Made by a program: the position numbers and the translations under genes. From assembly GCF_004000865.1 (NCBI RefSeq), contig NZ_BIMB01000008.1, positions 62,001 through 126,000 of the forward strand: a stretch of 64,000 nucleotides of DNA, written 5' to 3'. The notes below the pieces were generated by a model. It did not search any database and was not told the DNA's origin. It saw nothing but the letters and a program-made list of their open reading frames with translations. The DNA comes from Paenibacillus elgii NBRC 100335. Its GTDB lineage: Bacteria > Bacillota > Bacilli > Paenibacillales > NBRC-103111. Below, one piece after another: positions 34,390 to 42,545 of this stretch (positions within the stretch are counted from its first letter, which is position 1; each line of letters starts with the position of its first letter).

Positions 34390-35260
34390 TCATAACCCAT
34401 TGAGAAGTATGTCGAGTTTGTCGACAGCTTCTCTTTTTTTGTTTTTGTTACGTGTAGATATACTTCACGTGTAATAGCATTGTTAATATGGCCGCGTAGT
34501 CGAAGTTCTACGCTGGCTTCAGCCATTAAGCTAGTGTACGTATATCTGAACGAGTGAGGCGTGAAGGATGATGGAAGTTTTGTGATCTGTAATATTTTAC
34601 CGTATAAAATTCAACACGAATAATAGCTTCTGGGTATTAAGAGATTTTTAGGGAATTTATAAAAACGAACTTTTCTTTGGTGTCAGAGCGATATGCGACC
34701 GACATCCTATATTCTTTTTCCACGCTTCTTGCATTTTCAATACACGTATTACCGAATCTCCAATGTCTACTTTGCGAACGGATGAAGGTGTTTTTGGTGG
34801 AACCAGCTTATACTCGGTTATAATTTCGTGCATATAGTGTTTTCGTGATATTAATTCGCCGATTAGTCCAATCAACATCTGAAGGGCAAGCAGTTCTCCT
34901 ATTCTTAAATCAGTATGTGCAAGGGTGAAAAGGATGTTATATCCTTGAACATTACCATGTTTCTTAGCTTCTCTAAGGAGCGCAGCCAATGCCTCTTTTT
35001 TTAGATATTCTGGCAATCATCTTCTGATTCCAGTTGTTTAACTGTGCGGTGGAAGACGGGGAGTTCGGCATCTTTTGTAATGTCTGTTTCTTTGCAGGCA
35101 ACGTGAGCCAAATTAATAGATGATTGAGAATAATCATCTTTTTCTTTCATCTCGTCTAACATAGTTTGATACTGAAGTTTTGTAACTTCTTTCAACTTCA
35201 ATAAAGCTATTGAAGTGACGGAACGAGAAGCGTGATTCGGAAATAAAAGAAGATCGGAGA
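34390..35260 (-). pseudogene. Tyrosine-recombinase integrase, broken by several frameshifts
   Basis: Pieces of one phage/ICE integrase occur in order on the minus strand in different frames. They are a SAM-like arm (KLKEVTKLQYQTMLDEMKEK, about 35100-35210), the catalytic Arg region FTLAHTDLRIGELLALQ (about 34890-34940), the VPPKTPSSVRKVDIGDSVIR strand, and the catalytic C-terminus with HSFRYTYTSLMAEAS (HxxR), GH and VYLHVTK (nucleophilic Tyr). The gene ends at TGA 34392-34390. Stops and shifts separate these parts, so no active recombinase can be made. It marks one edge of a decayed prophage. Confidence 0.85.
34402..34438 (+). terminator. Probable terminator of the MFS_3 gene
   Basis: GAGAAG-ta-TGTCGA...TCGACA-g-CTTCTC followed by seven T. 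It lies inside the tail of the integrase remnant on the other strand, so it may have been recruited after the integrase decayed. Confidence 0.55.
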
Positions 35261-35268
35261 GAACCGAA

Positions 35269-35403
35269 ATGTTTAACGTCAGAGAACACATCATTACCAG
35301 CTATCCGTGGACGAATCACGATGTAATCGAAAAGTGGGTCGAGCGCGCGGAACGGCTGATCTCGATAGAGCAGGCTCTTGGCCGGCCAGTTAAATGTGGC
35401 TGA
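35269..35403 (+). CDS. Short hypothetical frame, 44 residues
   Basis: ATG 35269 follows CGGAGAG and opens a frame (MFNVREHIITSYPWTNHDVI and on) ending at TGA 35403. It overlaps the next frame in another phase. It is not recognised. It may be the first half of a frameshifted phage gene that continues in the following entry. Confidence 0.35.
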   Translation: MFNVREHIITSYPWTNHDVIEKWVERAERLISIEQALGRPVKCG

Positions 35404-35665
35404 AAAGCAAGTGCTTTTCTGGCTGGCTACATCTGAAACGTCGACGGTTGACGACATACAACTGATATTTGATGAGGTTATCGAACTTAGAGGAAATGGC
35501 CAGATAACGGCGAGCTCGAGCAAAGAGGTAGGGGTAATCCCGGAGACTATTTCTTACCAGAAGCATCACACTGGAAATTTTGTTGTGAGGTACGGGGAAC
35601 AAGAAATTATTGTTTTGAAAGATGCTTTTTCGAAAATCACCGGCGTCAGTCCCGAGGCAACATAG
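35378..35665 (+). CDS. Hypothetical protein, possible phage relic
   Basis: Up to 95 residues; the coding-like part begins at LNVAEKQVLFWLATSETSTV. There is no ribosome binding site at the ATG (35378), which lies within the preceding frame. It is therefore probably the second half of a frameshifted gene. No family is recognised. Confidence 0.35.
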   Translation: MAGQLNVAEKQVLFWLATSETSTVDDIQLIFDEVIELRGNGQITASSSKEVGVIPETISYQKHHTGNFVVRYGEQEIIVLKDAFSKITGVSPEAT

Positions 35666-36004
35666 GGAAGCGTAGAAGCAGATCGCACGCAGCATAAAAA
35701 ACTTGACTTTAATGTGGGAGGGAATTGAATGATGTGGAATATCGGTCACAAAGTCAATTGGATTTGCCAGGCATAAGGCAGTGAAAAGGAGAAGTGCGGA
35801 ACTGTGCATGCGGTTGTGCCGGTTGGCTCGTATGGTCGGCGCTATTGCCGGAAGGCCTCGCACAATCGAAAAAAAAATTTGATACTAACCACGCAGAATA
35901 TACCCGGTACATCATTGCTGTTCCCTGGAGCCGAAAATTTCGAAGGTAGATTATTACTGCCCGCGCCCGAACCTGCTGGAGGCGGCCGGCGACTAGCACA
36001 TGAA
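35666..36004. other. Decayed prophage spacer without recognisable gene
   Basis: About 340 bases with short frames only. One mini-frame with a good ribosome binding site (GGGAGGG) encodes MMWNIGHKVNWICQA (near 35730-35777). The rest has no consistent coding signal. Confidence 0.4.
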
Positions 36005-36034
36005 GAAACCCACGTTTTTATGAGCGTGGGTTTC
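36005..36034 (+). terminator. Hairpin terminator-like
   Basis: GAAACCCACG-tttttatgag-CGTGGGTTTC. No long T-run follows, so its activity is uncertain. Confidence 0.5.
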
Positions 36035-36084
36035 TCATCAATCTGAAAATATCTATAAAAATAGACATCCGGATTTTCCCAAAC

Positions 36085-36474
36085 CTAGTTTTGTACAATA
36101 AAGTAACCGCTGTCTCCTCCCGTGAAGCTGCCTTTACTGTACGCGTAGACTGAGAACTTAATTAGAGTGTTCCTTGGCAAGGCGTCTTTCTCGCCTTGTG
36201 ACAAGTAGTATGTTCTAACGGTGGAGCCTGCCGGGTAAGTCCATGATCCATTTAAAAAATCTCCGTTTGCAGTCGAAAAATACCAGCGCGATTCATCATC
36301 TGTTGGCGACTGAGACCATACAAGGTAACTGGGGGGAGAACTGAAAATAGCGGGATTGTTAGCTGGTTGGTTTGGAAGAAGTATTTTCGCTGCGGCAAAC
36401 GATGCTGTTGAAAAACCTAGAGCGAGAACGATAGAAATAATCGTCATCAGTAGGGCACGTTTTGGGAGTTTCAT
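36085..36474 (-). CDS. Small secreted protein of unknown function
   Basis: 129 residues from ATG 36474, seven bases after GGAGGTG. An N-terminal signal peptide (LLMTIISIVLALGFSTASFA, cleavage after AAA) leaves a mature part of about 100 residues, rich in Ser, Tyr and aromatic residues (YLVWSQSPTDDESRWYFSTA) and probably all-beta. No family is recognised. It lies inside the prophage remnant on the opposite strand. Confidence 0.55.
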   Translation of the reverse strand: MKLPKRALLMTIISIVLALGFSTASFAAAKILLPNQPANNPAIFSSPPSYLVWSQSPTDDESRWYFSTANGDFLNGSWTYPAGSTVRTYYLSQGEKDALPRNTLIKFSVYAYSKGSFTGGDSGYFIVQN

Positions 36475-36713
36475 CCTTAAACACCTCCGTTTTTTTGTGC
36501 ACATGTTTATTTGAAAGCTGGCCAGCTATTCAAAATGTATTTCAACAACCAAACTATAACATAATATATAAAATATGTAAAACAAAGAATATTTTATGTT
36601 TTGTCTTGGTAATTAGGGCGTCCTTAACGAAATCAATGTCGAAGTGACCATTGATCGGATCATTGCCGTGCAGTAATAGCATAAAAGGTAAGACTGACAG
36701 CGGAGGTGCAACG

Positions 36714-37066
36714 ATGAGTCTGTATGACTTACTGCTCGATTACCGCAAGGCGAAAAAGGATCTCATATCTTCGTACAATCGAACAATAGATAAAGAAGAC
36801 GGCTCGTTGATTTCGGATATCATCAGCGATTGCGAGTTCGTGGAACAAGTGGCTTGAGACCGGCCGCATGCCGGGGAATCAGAGGGGTATTGATCGGCGT
36901 TCAGTCTACCAGCGAACAAAGGTATGGGACACTTCCTGGATGGAGCAACTGATCACCAAGCCGGCGGGGCCGGATCGGGAACTGGACCGATGACGAGCGG
37001 TTCAAACTTTACGATGCGATGTGCAATCTGTCCGAACGTGAACGGCAATGGATGTACTTGCTTGGG
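36714..37066 (+). pseudogene. Phage sigma-like late control factor (Xpf-type), frameshifted
   Basis: ATG 36714 after GCGGAGGTG begins MSLYDLLLDYRKAKKDLISS. After TGA 36857 the homology resumes one base over (WLETGRMPGNQRGIDRRSVY then QRTKVWDTSWMEQLITKPAG). It shifts again into DDERFKLYDAMCNLSERERQ, which is the start of sigma region 4. This order is that of phage positive control factors. At least two frameshifts and loss of the HTH end show that it is dead. Confidence 0.7.
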
Positions 37067-37372
37067 AAAGATGACGATTTCGCTACGCATCGTTACTCCT
37101 TCGGTGGCCTGAACGATATATACGAGAGCTTTATGCTGGATATAGCGGGCGCATGTCGAATGCCAGTGACGAGGTTGTTTGGCCAGGCGCCGGCCGGGAT
37201 GAACGCGACCGGGGAAAGCGATATGGAGAACTATTACGAGACTGTACAGCAGGGGCAGGAGACGTATTTTGCACGAGTTATCGTACAAACTGCTAACCGA
37301 TCATGTGTATGTGGGAATCCCGAAATAGTGAAGACCCCGAGAGCAGAAATGATCGAAATTCCATCATTAACG

Positions 37373-37400
37373 AAAGCACCGGATAAAGGTGCTTTTATTT
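37373..37400 (+). terminator. Hairpin with T-rich tail
   Basis: AAAGCACC-ggataaa-GGTGCTTT followed by TATTTTAT. It lies within the chimeric frame and precedes the promoter region of the next gene. Confidence 0.65.
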
Positions 37401-37415
37401 TATCGCATCTTGCAT

Positions 37416-37422
37416 TTCGACA
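37416..37422. promoter_or_regulatory. Spo0A-type box in a shared upstream element
   Basis: TTCGACA is the exact complement of the 0A box TGTCGAA. It sits in the larger element ATTTCGACAATTTTTGTACC, which recurs nearly unchanged at about 38113-38133 before the next secreted-protein gene. A TATAAT -10 follows at about 37476. Confidence 0.5.
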
Positions 37423-37531
37423 ATTTTTGTACCAGATAATCAAGAGATGAACTTAGTTAAGGAAAATAATGTATAATATGGATGTGAGAGGGTTTTTTTC
37501 TCGACATTATTAACGAAAAGGAGAGGTTCCT

Positions 37532-38023
37532 ATGAAAAAAACATTCATAGCACTTGGCACTACAGCGACGTTACTGGCCGGCGTATTGGCACCAACCGCA
37601 AGCTTCGCATCTGCCCCTATGCAGCAGGAAACCGTTTTTGCTGCAGAAGAGTTAGCTGCACCTATGATTTCAGAGCCTAAGGAATTTACTGATGTTGAGA
37701 TCCCTTCGAAAGATACAGACAAGATAACGGGGACGCTGGAAACAGATAATAGCGTGGTGTGGTATCGTTTTATGACACCGGCGAAACTAGGAAATCTGAA
37801 AGTAAAGCTTTTTGGCCCTAGCGGTCAGACCTACAAGATTTCGGTGTATGATTCCGATCCCAATAATAACACTGCTCTTTTATCCATAAGCCAAGGTACA
37901 TTGGGAACAGTTAAGTCCGATAAATTGAAGGCAAACACGTATTATTATTTGCGTGTTGGTTCGACTACATGGAAGGCAGACAAGTCCCACGATTTCAAAA
38001 TTGAAGCCTACTATACAAACTAA
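37532..38023 (+). CDS. Secreted protein with PPC-like beta-sandwich
   Basis: 163 residues from ATG 37532 after AAAAGGAGAGG. The signal peptide runs to about residue 27 (ATLLAGVLAPTASFASA). From residue 60 the stretch DKITGTLETDNSVVWYRFMT with LGNLKVKLFGPSGQTYKISV and YYYLRVGSTTW matches a pre-peptidase C-terminal (PPC) type jelly-roll, a small carbohydrate- or protein-binding module, here on its own. It is low in GC compared with most of the window. Confidence 0.65.
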   Translation: MKKTFIALGTTATLLAGVLAPTASFASAPMQQETVFAAEELAAPMISEPKEFTDVEIPSKDTDKITGTLETDNSVVWYRFMTPAKLGNLKVKLFGPSGQTYKISVYDSDPNNNTALLSISQGTLGTVKSDKLKANTYYYLRVGSTTWKADKSHDFKIEAYYTN

Positions 38024-38035
38024 AAAGTCTTGCAT

Positions 38036-38066
38036 GAGAAGCACTCTAATCGGAGTGCTTTTCATT
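38036..38066 (+). terminator. Terminator of the PPC-like gene
   Basis: GAAGCACTC-taatc-GGAGTGCTTTTC with a T-rich end. Confidence 0.75.
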
Positions 38067-38114
38067 TGCGAAAAAGACAAAATAAAACGGCAACCTTGGG
38101 ATGAAAGTATGGCA

Positions 38115-38121
38115 TTCGACA
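38115..38121. promoter_or_regulatory. Second Spo0A-type box
   Basis: TTCGACA within ATTCGACAATTTTTGCACCG, a near copy of the element at 37414-37433. TATTAT-like -10 candidates lie at about 38190. Confidence 0.5.
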
Positions 38122-38238
38122 ATTTTTGCACCGGATCATTTCATTTTTCTGCGGGATAATCCAAAATGAGTTTTAAGTCAAGTGATATTGTATTATATGG
38201 CTTGAAGTACACACACTCATCGGTTGGAGGCGAATTGG

Positions 38239-39045
38239 ATGAAAAAGAGATTTTCTATTATTATGGCGTTGACTGCATTACTGGCGTTCGTTATTCCGAA
38301 TAGCAGCTTCGCAGGCATAGGTGGCCCGACATCATACAAATACTCTACTTATTCGGCGAATAACGTTAAATTAAATGTGATTCAAACGAGTCCCGGTAAT
38401 ATTCAGTTGAAAGCTCTCAATCTTAGCGCTAATCTGGAGAATACAAGCAATATTGGTATAAACGGCGGATTTTTTTCCAATCAAGTCGAAGAAACGACAG
38501 GTATGAAAAAAACACATAATATTGCTATAAATAATGGAAAACCGGTCATTGGTACAGATAAAGCTGGCAATAACGGCTGGTACAATTCGGGAAACCAAGG
38601 CACGATTATTTGGGATGCGAAAAATGGAAAGTTTCTGTTTAAAGTGTTAAACAACGGTTGGGAAGTCAACAAAGCGGTTGGGCATAATAGTTATTGGGCA
38701 CAAGGCGGCGTGTCGATGAGCCTTGGTTCGACAAGCTGGAAAGACACAATAACAAAGGAAAAGCTGCCGAACCCGGACGGAAAAGTCCAACGAACAGCCA
38801 TGGTTTATAGCGGTACGGGAATTTATTTAATTGTGACAGATACGAAATGTACTGCCGAGGCGTTTCGGGCGGCGATTCAACAGTATTTTGGAATTAAAGA
38901 TGGCTCGCCTAAAAATGACGTGAATGGGATATTTTTGGATGGCAGCGGTTCTTCTCAAATGAGGGCCTATGACAATAATAATAAGCTAATCAACATTAAA
39001 GGGGATAGCAGAGCGTTGCACCAGATTGTTACGGTTACCCCGTAA
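38239..39045 (+). CDS. Secreted NAGPA-like phosphodiester glycosidase domain protein
   Basis: 268 residues from ATG 38239 after TTGGAGGCG. Signal peptide IIMALTALLAFVIPNSSFAG. The mature protein fits PF09992: NVIQTSPGNIQLKALNLSAN, then GINGGFFSN (NGGFF), the AYWAQGGV-like middle (SYWAQGGVSMSLG) and the signature NGIFLDGSGSSQM (D-G-x-G-S). Such domains remove sugar caps from phosphodiesters or act on cell-wall glycans. It lies between two small secreted proteins. Confidence 0.75.
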   Translation: MKKRFSIIMALTALLAFVIPNSSFAGIGGPTSYKYSTYSANNVKLNVIQTSPGNIQLKALNLSANLENTSNIGINGGFFSNQVEETTGMKKTHNIAINNGKPVIGTDKAGNNGWYNSGNQGTIIWDAKNGKFLFKVLNNGWEVNKAVGHNSYWAQGGVSMSLGSTSWKDTITKEKLPNPDGKVQRTAMVYSGTGIYLIVTDTKCTAEAFRAAIQQYFGIKDGSPKNDVNGIFLDGSGSSQMRAYDNNNKLINIKGDSRALHQIVTVTP

Positions 39046-39060
39046 TAACAGCGAATTCGG

Positions 39061-39106
39061 AAGCAGGCAGGCAGTCATTTAAAGACGGCCTGCTTGTTTT
39101 TTGTTT
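39061..39106 (+). terminator. Terminator of the NAGPA-like gene
   Basis: AAGCAGGC / GCCTGCTT stem with GTTTTTTGTTTT. Confidence 0.8.
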
Positions 39107-39288
39107 TGATTCTCGAAATATATGTATAAATATTCCATTAATTATGTTATAATGTAGAAGTTTCCTATAATATACAATTCGAGGTGATTTGATGGTTTAA
39201 ACTTCTTTGAACGAACAGGCTGTCGATTCTGGAGAAGCCCTGAACGAAATCGCAATGTTTCGATCATTAAAAATGAGGAGTGGTGAAC

Positions 39289-39840
39289 GTGCTTAAATCT
39301 CTGAAATTTCACAAAAATTGGGTGATCGCGTTAAGTATTAGCTTTTGCTTCGTGCTGCTGGCCATCGTAGGTACAGGGACCAAGTCTGCGGAAGCGGCGG
39401 TCGACATCGACCCTGCGGCCATTTATAACATCATCGCCAAGCATAGCGGCAAAGCGCTGGACGTAAGGAATGGTTCCTCAGACGATGGCGCGGCCATCCA
39501 AACCTGGACTTATAATAATAGGGGCAATCAACAGTGGAGAATCGTGCCGACGGGCGACGGCTTCTATAAGATTGTTGCCGTACATAGCGGCAAAGTGCTC
39601 GATGTTGCCGATGGCTCCTACGCGAACGGGGCGTATATCAATCAATGGTCCGATAACGGAGGAAATAATCAAAGGTGGAGCATCGAGCCCTTGGGCGACG
39701 GCTCTTATAAAATTACCGCCAAGCATAGCGGCAAAGTTCTGGATGTGAAAAACGGCAGGACTGATGACCCGGCGTTTTTACACCAATGGCCTTTTCAAAA
39801 CACGGACAATCAAAAATGGTTTCTTCAAAGAGCAAATTAA
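39289..39840 (+). CDS. Secreted ricin-B-type lectin (single beta-trefoil)
   Basis: 183 residues from GTG 39289, eight bases after GAGGAG; GTG 39280 and 39283 are also in frame. Signal segment WVIALSISFCFVLLAIVGTG. The mature part is three tandem repeats of about 45 residues, each with (A/V)KHSGK(A/V)LDV at the start and the QxW signature at the end (NQQWRI, NQRWSI, NQKWFL), making one complete ricin-type trefoil. It carries no enzyme domain, so a free secreted sugar-binding protein is the likely product. Confidence 0.88.
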   Translation: MLKSLKFHKNWVIALSISFCFVLLAIVGTGTKSAEAAVDIDPAAIYNIIAKHSGKALDVRNGSSDDGAAIQTWTYNNRGNQQWRIVPTGDGFYKIVAVHSGKVLDVADGSYANGAYINQWSDNGGNNQRWSIEPLGDGSYKITAKHSGKVLDVKNGRTDDPAFLHQWPFQNTDNQKWFLQRAN

Positions 39841-39856
39841 GTTTGTCCTTACCTAT

Positions 39857-39885
39857 AAAACACCTGCTACAGGTGTTTTTCTTTT
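39857..39885 (+). terminator. Terminator of the lectin gene
   Basis: AAAACACCTG-cta-CAGGTGTTTTT followed by CTTTT. Confidence 0.8.
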
Positions 39886-40130
39886 GCCTCAATAATAAAC
39901 CAAAGGTCTAAAAGACGGCCGTCGGAACGAATGCAGCGATTCACGAAATTTTCATTGTGCGACGGTTGGTAAAGATTGTATGGCGGGCTTCTTTTCTCGT
40001 GGATACTTGCTATAATGAGAGAGCAGCGCATGATCGCCGGACTTTTCAAACTCAATTTGCTGGTGTAGCGCAGGGCCGATTTGGATTCTTGTGATGTTGT
40101 GTTGGAGATAGGGAAAGGAAGAGTCGGAGC

Positions 40131-40817
40131 ATGAAAAAAATCAACAAAGTCAGGATGCACGAAATGGTTTCCGAAGAATTGAAACAATATATTCGGAACA
40201 ACGACCTGAAGAAAGGAGATAAGCTTCCTTCCGCGGAAACCATTATGAAGATTTTGGGCGTCGGACGTTCTTCTCTGCGGGAAGCTTTGCGTTATTTGGA
40301 AGCGTCGGATGTCATCGAGGTCGTCAACGGAAAAGGTATTTATGTGAAAGAAACGGCCCAGTATCAAATGTCTGCGAAAATCAATGTAGAGGACGAAAGG
40401 TCCGCTTTGCTGCAGCTCATGGACGTTCGTCGCGCCTTGGAAGTGCTCGCGGTTGAATTGGCGGCTCAGCGTTCTACGGATGAGAATATTGAGGAAATGC
40501 GCCACTATTTGCTGGAAATCGAAAGGACGCGCGGACAGGCCAGCTCGATTGCCGATATGAAATTTCATCAAGCGATCTATAAAGCAACCGGGAATCCGAT
40601 TTTGCAAAGCATCGTGGAATCGGTGTGGGAGTTGTTTTCCGTATTCTGGAATGCTCCGTTCGGACATCAGGAAATATTTCAAGACAGCTTTCCGTTTCAC
40701 CAAACCTTATTCGCCGCCATCGTAGAGAAAAATCCCATGAAAGCGCGTGAGGAATTCAATAAAATTATGGATAGTATGGAGCAGTCGATCAAAAACTTTC
40801 AGTTTCATGTCACGTAA
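40131..40817 (+). CDS. GntR/FadR-family regulator (FCD domain)
   Basis: 228 residues. N-terminal winged helix: KGDKLPSAETIMKILGVGRS then SLREALRYLEASDVIEVVNG, the GntR signature, about residues 34-75. The C-terminal FCD domain has VRRALEVLAVELAAQ and the metal-binding His set in ADMKFHQAIYKATGN and FHQTLFAAI. FCD regulators bind organic acids or sugar acids. The perfect palindrome at 40943 upstream of the ABC operon is its likely operator. Confidence 0.9.
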   Translation: MKKINKVRMHEMVSEELKQYIRNNDLKKGDKLPSAETIMKILGVGRSSLREALRYLEASDVIEVVNGKGIYVKETAQYQMSAKINVEDERSALLQLMDVRRALEVLAVELAAQRSTDENIEEMRHYLLEIERTRGQASSIADMKFHQAIYKATGNPILQSIVESVWELFSVFWNAPFGHQEIFQDSFPFHQTLFAAIVEKNPMKAREEFNKIMDSMEQSIKNFQFHVT

Positions 40818-40895
40818 AGTAACATTCAAATCCATTTAATTCCCAGTACAGCGTTTTCAATTTTCTTTCAAAGTGATGAAAGATAACAAAAGGTA

Positions 40896-40925
40896 TTGAC
40901 TTCCTCTCCTCCACCATATTATGAT
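40896..40925 (+). promoter_or_regulatory. Promoter of the sugar-type ABC operon
   Basis: TTGACT (40896-40901), 18 bp, TATGAT (40920-40925), directly before the palindrome. Confidence 0.6.
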
Positions 40926-40942
40926 TTGGTTATCTCAACTGA

Positions 40943-40969
40943 CTATATACCTGTCTGACAGGTATATAG
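40943..40969. promoter_or_regulatory. Perfect 27-bp palindrome, probable GntR operator
   Basis: CTATATACCTGTC-T-GACAGGTATATAG is a perfect 13-1-13 palindrome just after the promoter. Two direct half-sites (ATACAGGTATACAGGT) follow at about 41041. The leader from here to the start codon (41157) holds no gene. Confidence 0.85.
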
Positions 40970-41156
40970 GTCCAAATCATTTTCACGCTGGAGATTCTTG
41001 TCTTCATGAACTGGAGATAGCCTCTACAACACAAGCTATCATACAGGTATACAGGTGGGTAAGATTTCCACGGGAAAAGGCCTCCGTTAGCTCAAAAGGG
41101 GCCTCATCAGACACAGAGGTCTTGTCTGGAAAACAATTATGGTGGAGGGGTGCAGT

Positions 41157-42479
41157 ATGAAGGGGACACAACGATGGTTGACCGTATCTTTGATTCCGGT
41201 TTTGGCGGCAGGGGCGTTAAGCGGCTGTTCGAGCGATGAAACGAAGGGAACGGCGGGCGAGGGAAGCAATTCGAAAACCGTGAATCTCAAGATGATCGAA
41301 AGCTTGACCAGCCCGGCAAGGACCGAAGTGATTAAGAAAATGATCGCCAGCTTTGAAGCGGCGAACCCCAACATTAAGGTTGAATTGATTTCTCCGCCTC
41401 TGGAAAGCGCGGATAACAAAATCTCCACCTTGCTTTCCGTCAAAGACGATCTCGATGTGCTGGAAGTAAGAGACGTTACCGTGAAGCAATTCGTGACAAA
41501 CAAGTGGATTGCCGATCTTTCCTCGTTTACCTCCTCTTGGAGCGGCTACAAAGACCTGAATGCCAACTCGCTGGCTATGGCGAATTACATTGATCAAAAG
41601 CCTTATTATATTCCATACGGACTGTACCAGAAAATGCTGTTTTACCGGAAAGACTGGTTTGATCAAAAAGGCTTGACGCCTCCGAAAACGTGGGACGACC
41701 TGTACAAGGCGGCCAAAACGTTGACCGATTCCGCGAACAATCGCTTCGGCTACTCGTTCCGCGGCGGGGCAGGGGCCGACGGCTATATCGTCGACCTGCT
41801 GCGCGACTACAACGGCACGAACGTCAATCCCGACGACGCGATGTTCCTGAAAAACGGGGCTACGATCTTCAGCACGCCGGAAGCCAAGCAGGGCATGACG
41901 ATGTATATGAACTTATACAAGGAAGGCTCTCCTAAAGACTCCGTCAACTGGGCTTTCGCGGAACAGGTGCAGGGCTTCGTCTCCGGAGCGACGGGGATGC
42001 TCATACAGGACCCCGATACGATCGATCCGGTCAAGCAGAAGCTGAAGGAAGGCACTTGGGCGACCGCGCCGATGCCGACCGGTCCGACCGGAGCTTCGCA
42101 CTACAAAGTCGGCGCAGCCGGTTGGGGAATTACGTCGTATTCCAAGCATCCGCAAGAAGCGTGGAAGCTGATTGAGTTTATTTCCAGTCCTGAACAAAAT
42201 GCGATCTTCACCAAAGCGGCTGGCGTTATTCCAATTCACAACAGTGCATCCGTTGACAGTTACTTTAAAGAAGGCGCTTACAAGCCGTATATCGATATGG
42301 CTAACGATACCGCCCACTACATCCCGTACAAACCGGAGACGGATTATAAGGGCTTCGGCGAATGGAGAAAAATCGTTCAGCAGGATGCGCAAGGAATTCT
42401 CCTTGGTCAGATGTCGATTGACGATGCTTTGAAGAAATGGGATGCCTACTGGATCAATGAGAAGAAGCAAGGCAAATAA
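41157..42479 (+). CDS. Sugar-type ABC transporter substrate-binding lipoprotein
   Basis: 440 residues from ATG 41157 after GGTGGAGGGG. Lipoprotein signal SLIPVLAAGALSGC with Cys at about residue 23. Family-1 extracellular binding protein: KMIASFEAANPNIKVELISP, then WIADLSSFT, then YYIPYGLYQKMLFYRKDWFD and KTWDDLYKAAKTL. These bind oligosaccharides or other polyols. It is first in the operon and separated from the permeases by a GC-rich hairpin that probably keeps its expression higher than theirs. Confidence 0.9.
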   Translation: MKGTQRWLTVSLIPVLAAGALSGCSSDETKGTAGEGSNSKTVNLKMIESLTSPARTEVIKKMIASFEAANPNIKVELISPPLESADNKISTLLSVKDDLDVLEVRDVTVKQFVTNKWIADLSSFTSSWSGYKDLNANSLAMANYIDQKPYYIPYGLYQKMLFYRKDWFDQKGLTPPKTWDDLYKAAKTLTDSANNRFGYSFRGGAGADGYIVDLLRDYNGTNVNPDDAMFLKNGATIFSTPEAKQGMTMYMNLYKEGSPKDSVNWAFAEQVQGFVSGATGMLIQDPDTIDPVKQKLKEGTWATAPMPTGPTGASHYKVGAAGWGITSYSKHPQEAWKLIEFISSPEQNAIFTKAAGVIPIHNSASVDSYFKEGAYKPYIDMANDTAHYIPYKPETDYKGFGEWRKIVQQDAQGILLGQMSIDDALKKWDAYWINEKKQGK

Positions 42480-42492
42480 GCAAGCACAAGCG

Positions 42493-42523
42493 GGCGGCGG
42501 ATAGGCATCCCCTAGCCGCCGCC
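42493..42523 (+). promoter_or_regulatory. Intercistronic hairpin after the binding-protein gene
   Basis: GGCGGCGG (42493-42500) pairs with CCGCCGCC (42516-42523). No strong T-run follows, so partial termination or 3' protection of the binding-protein mRNA is likely. Confidence 0.65.
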
Positions 42524-42545
42524 TCTATTCTGGGAGGGACCATGC

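Larger units (their letters stand above)
37019..37450 (+). pseudogene. Chimeric frame: control-factor end fused to phage portal fragment
   Basis: A 143-residue open frame created by deletion. Residues 1-15 (MCNLSERERQWMYLL) belong to the sigma-like factor. From about 37064 it becomes a DUF1073-type portal fragment: DDDFATHRYSFGGL, then VTRLFGQAPAGMNATGESDM, then ENYYETVQQGQE. After about 37265 the sequence is unrelated and even reads through the hairpin at 37373 and the Spo0A-type box at 37416. It is a relic, not a functional protein. Confidence 0.7.
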
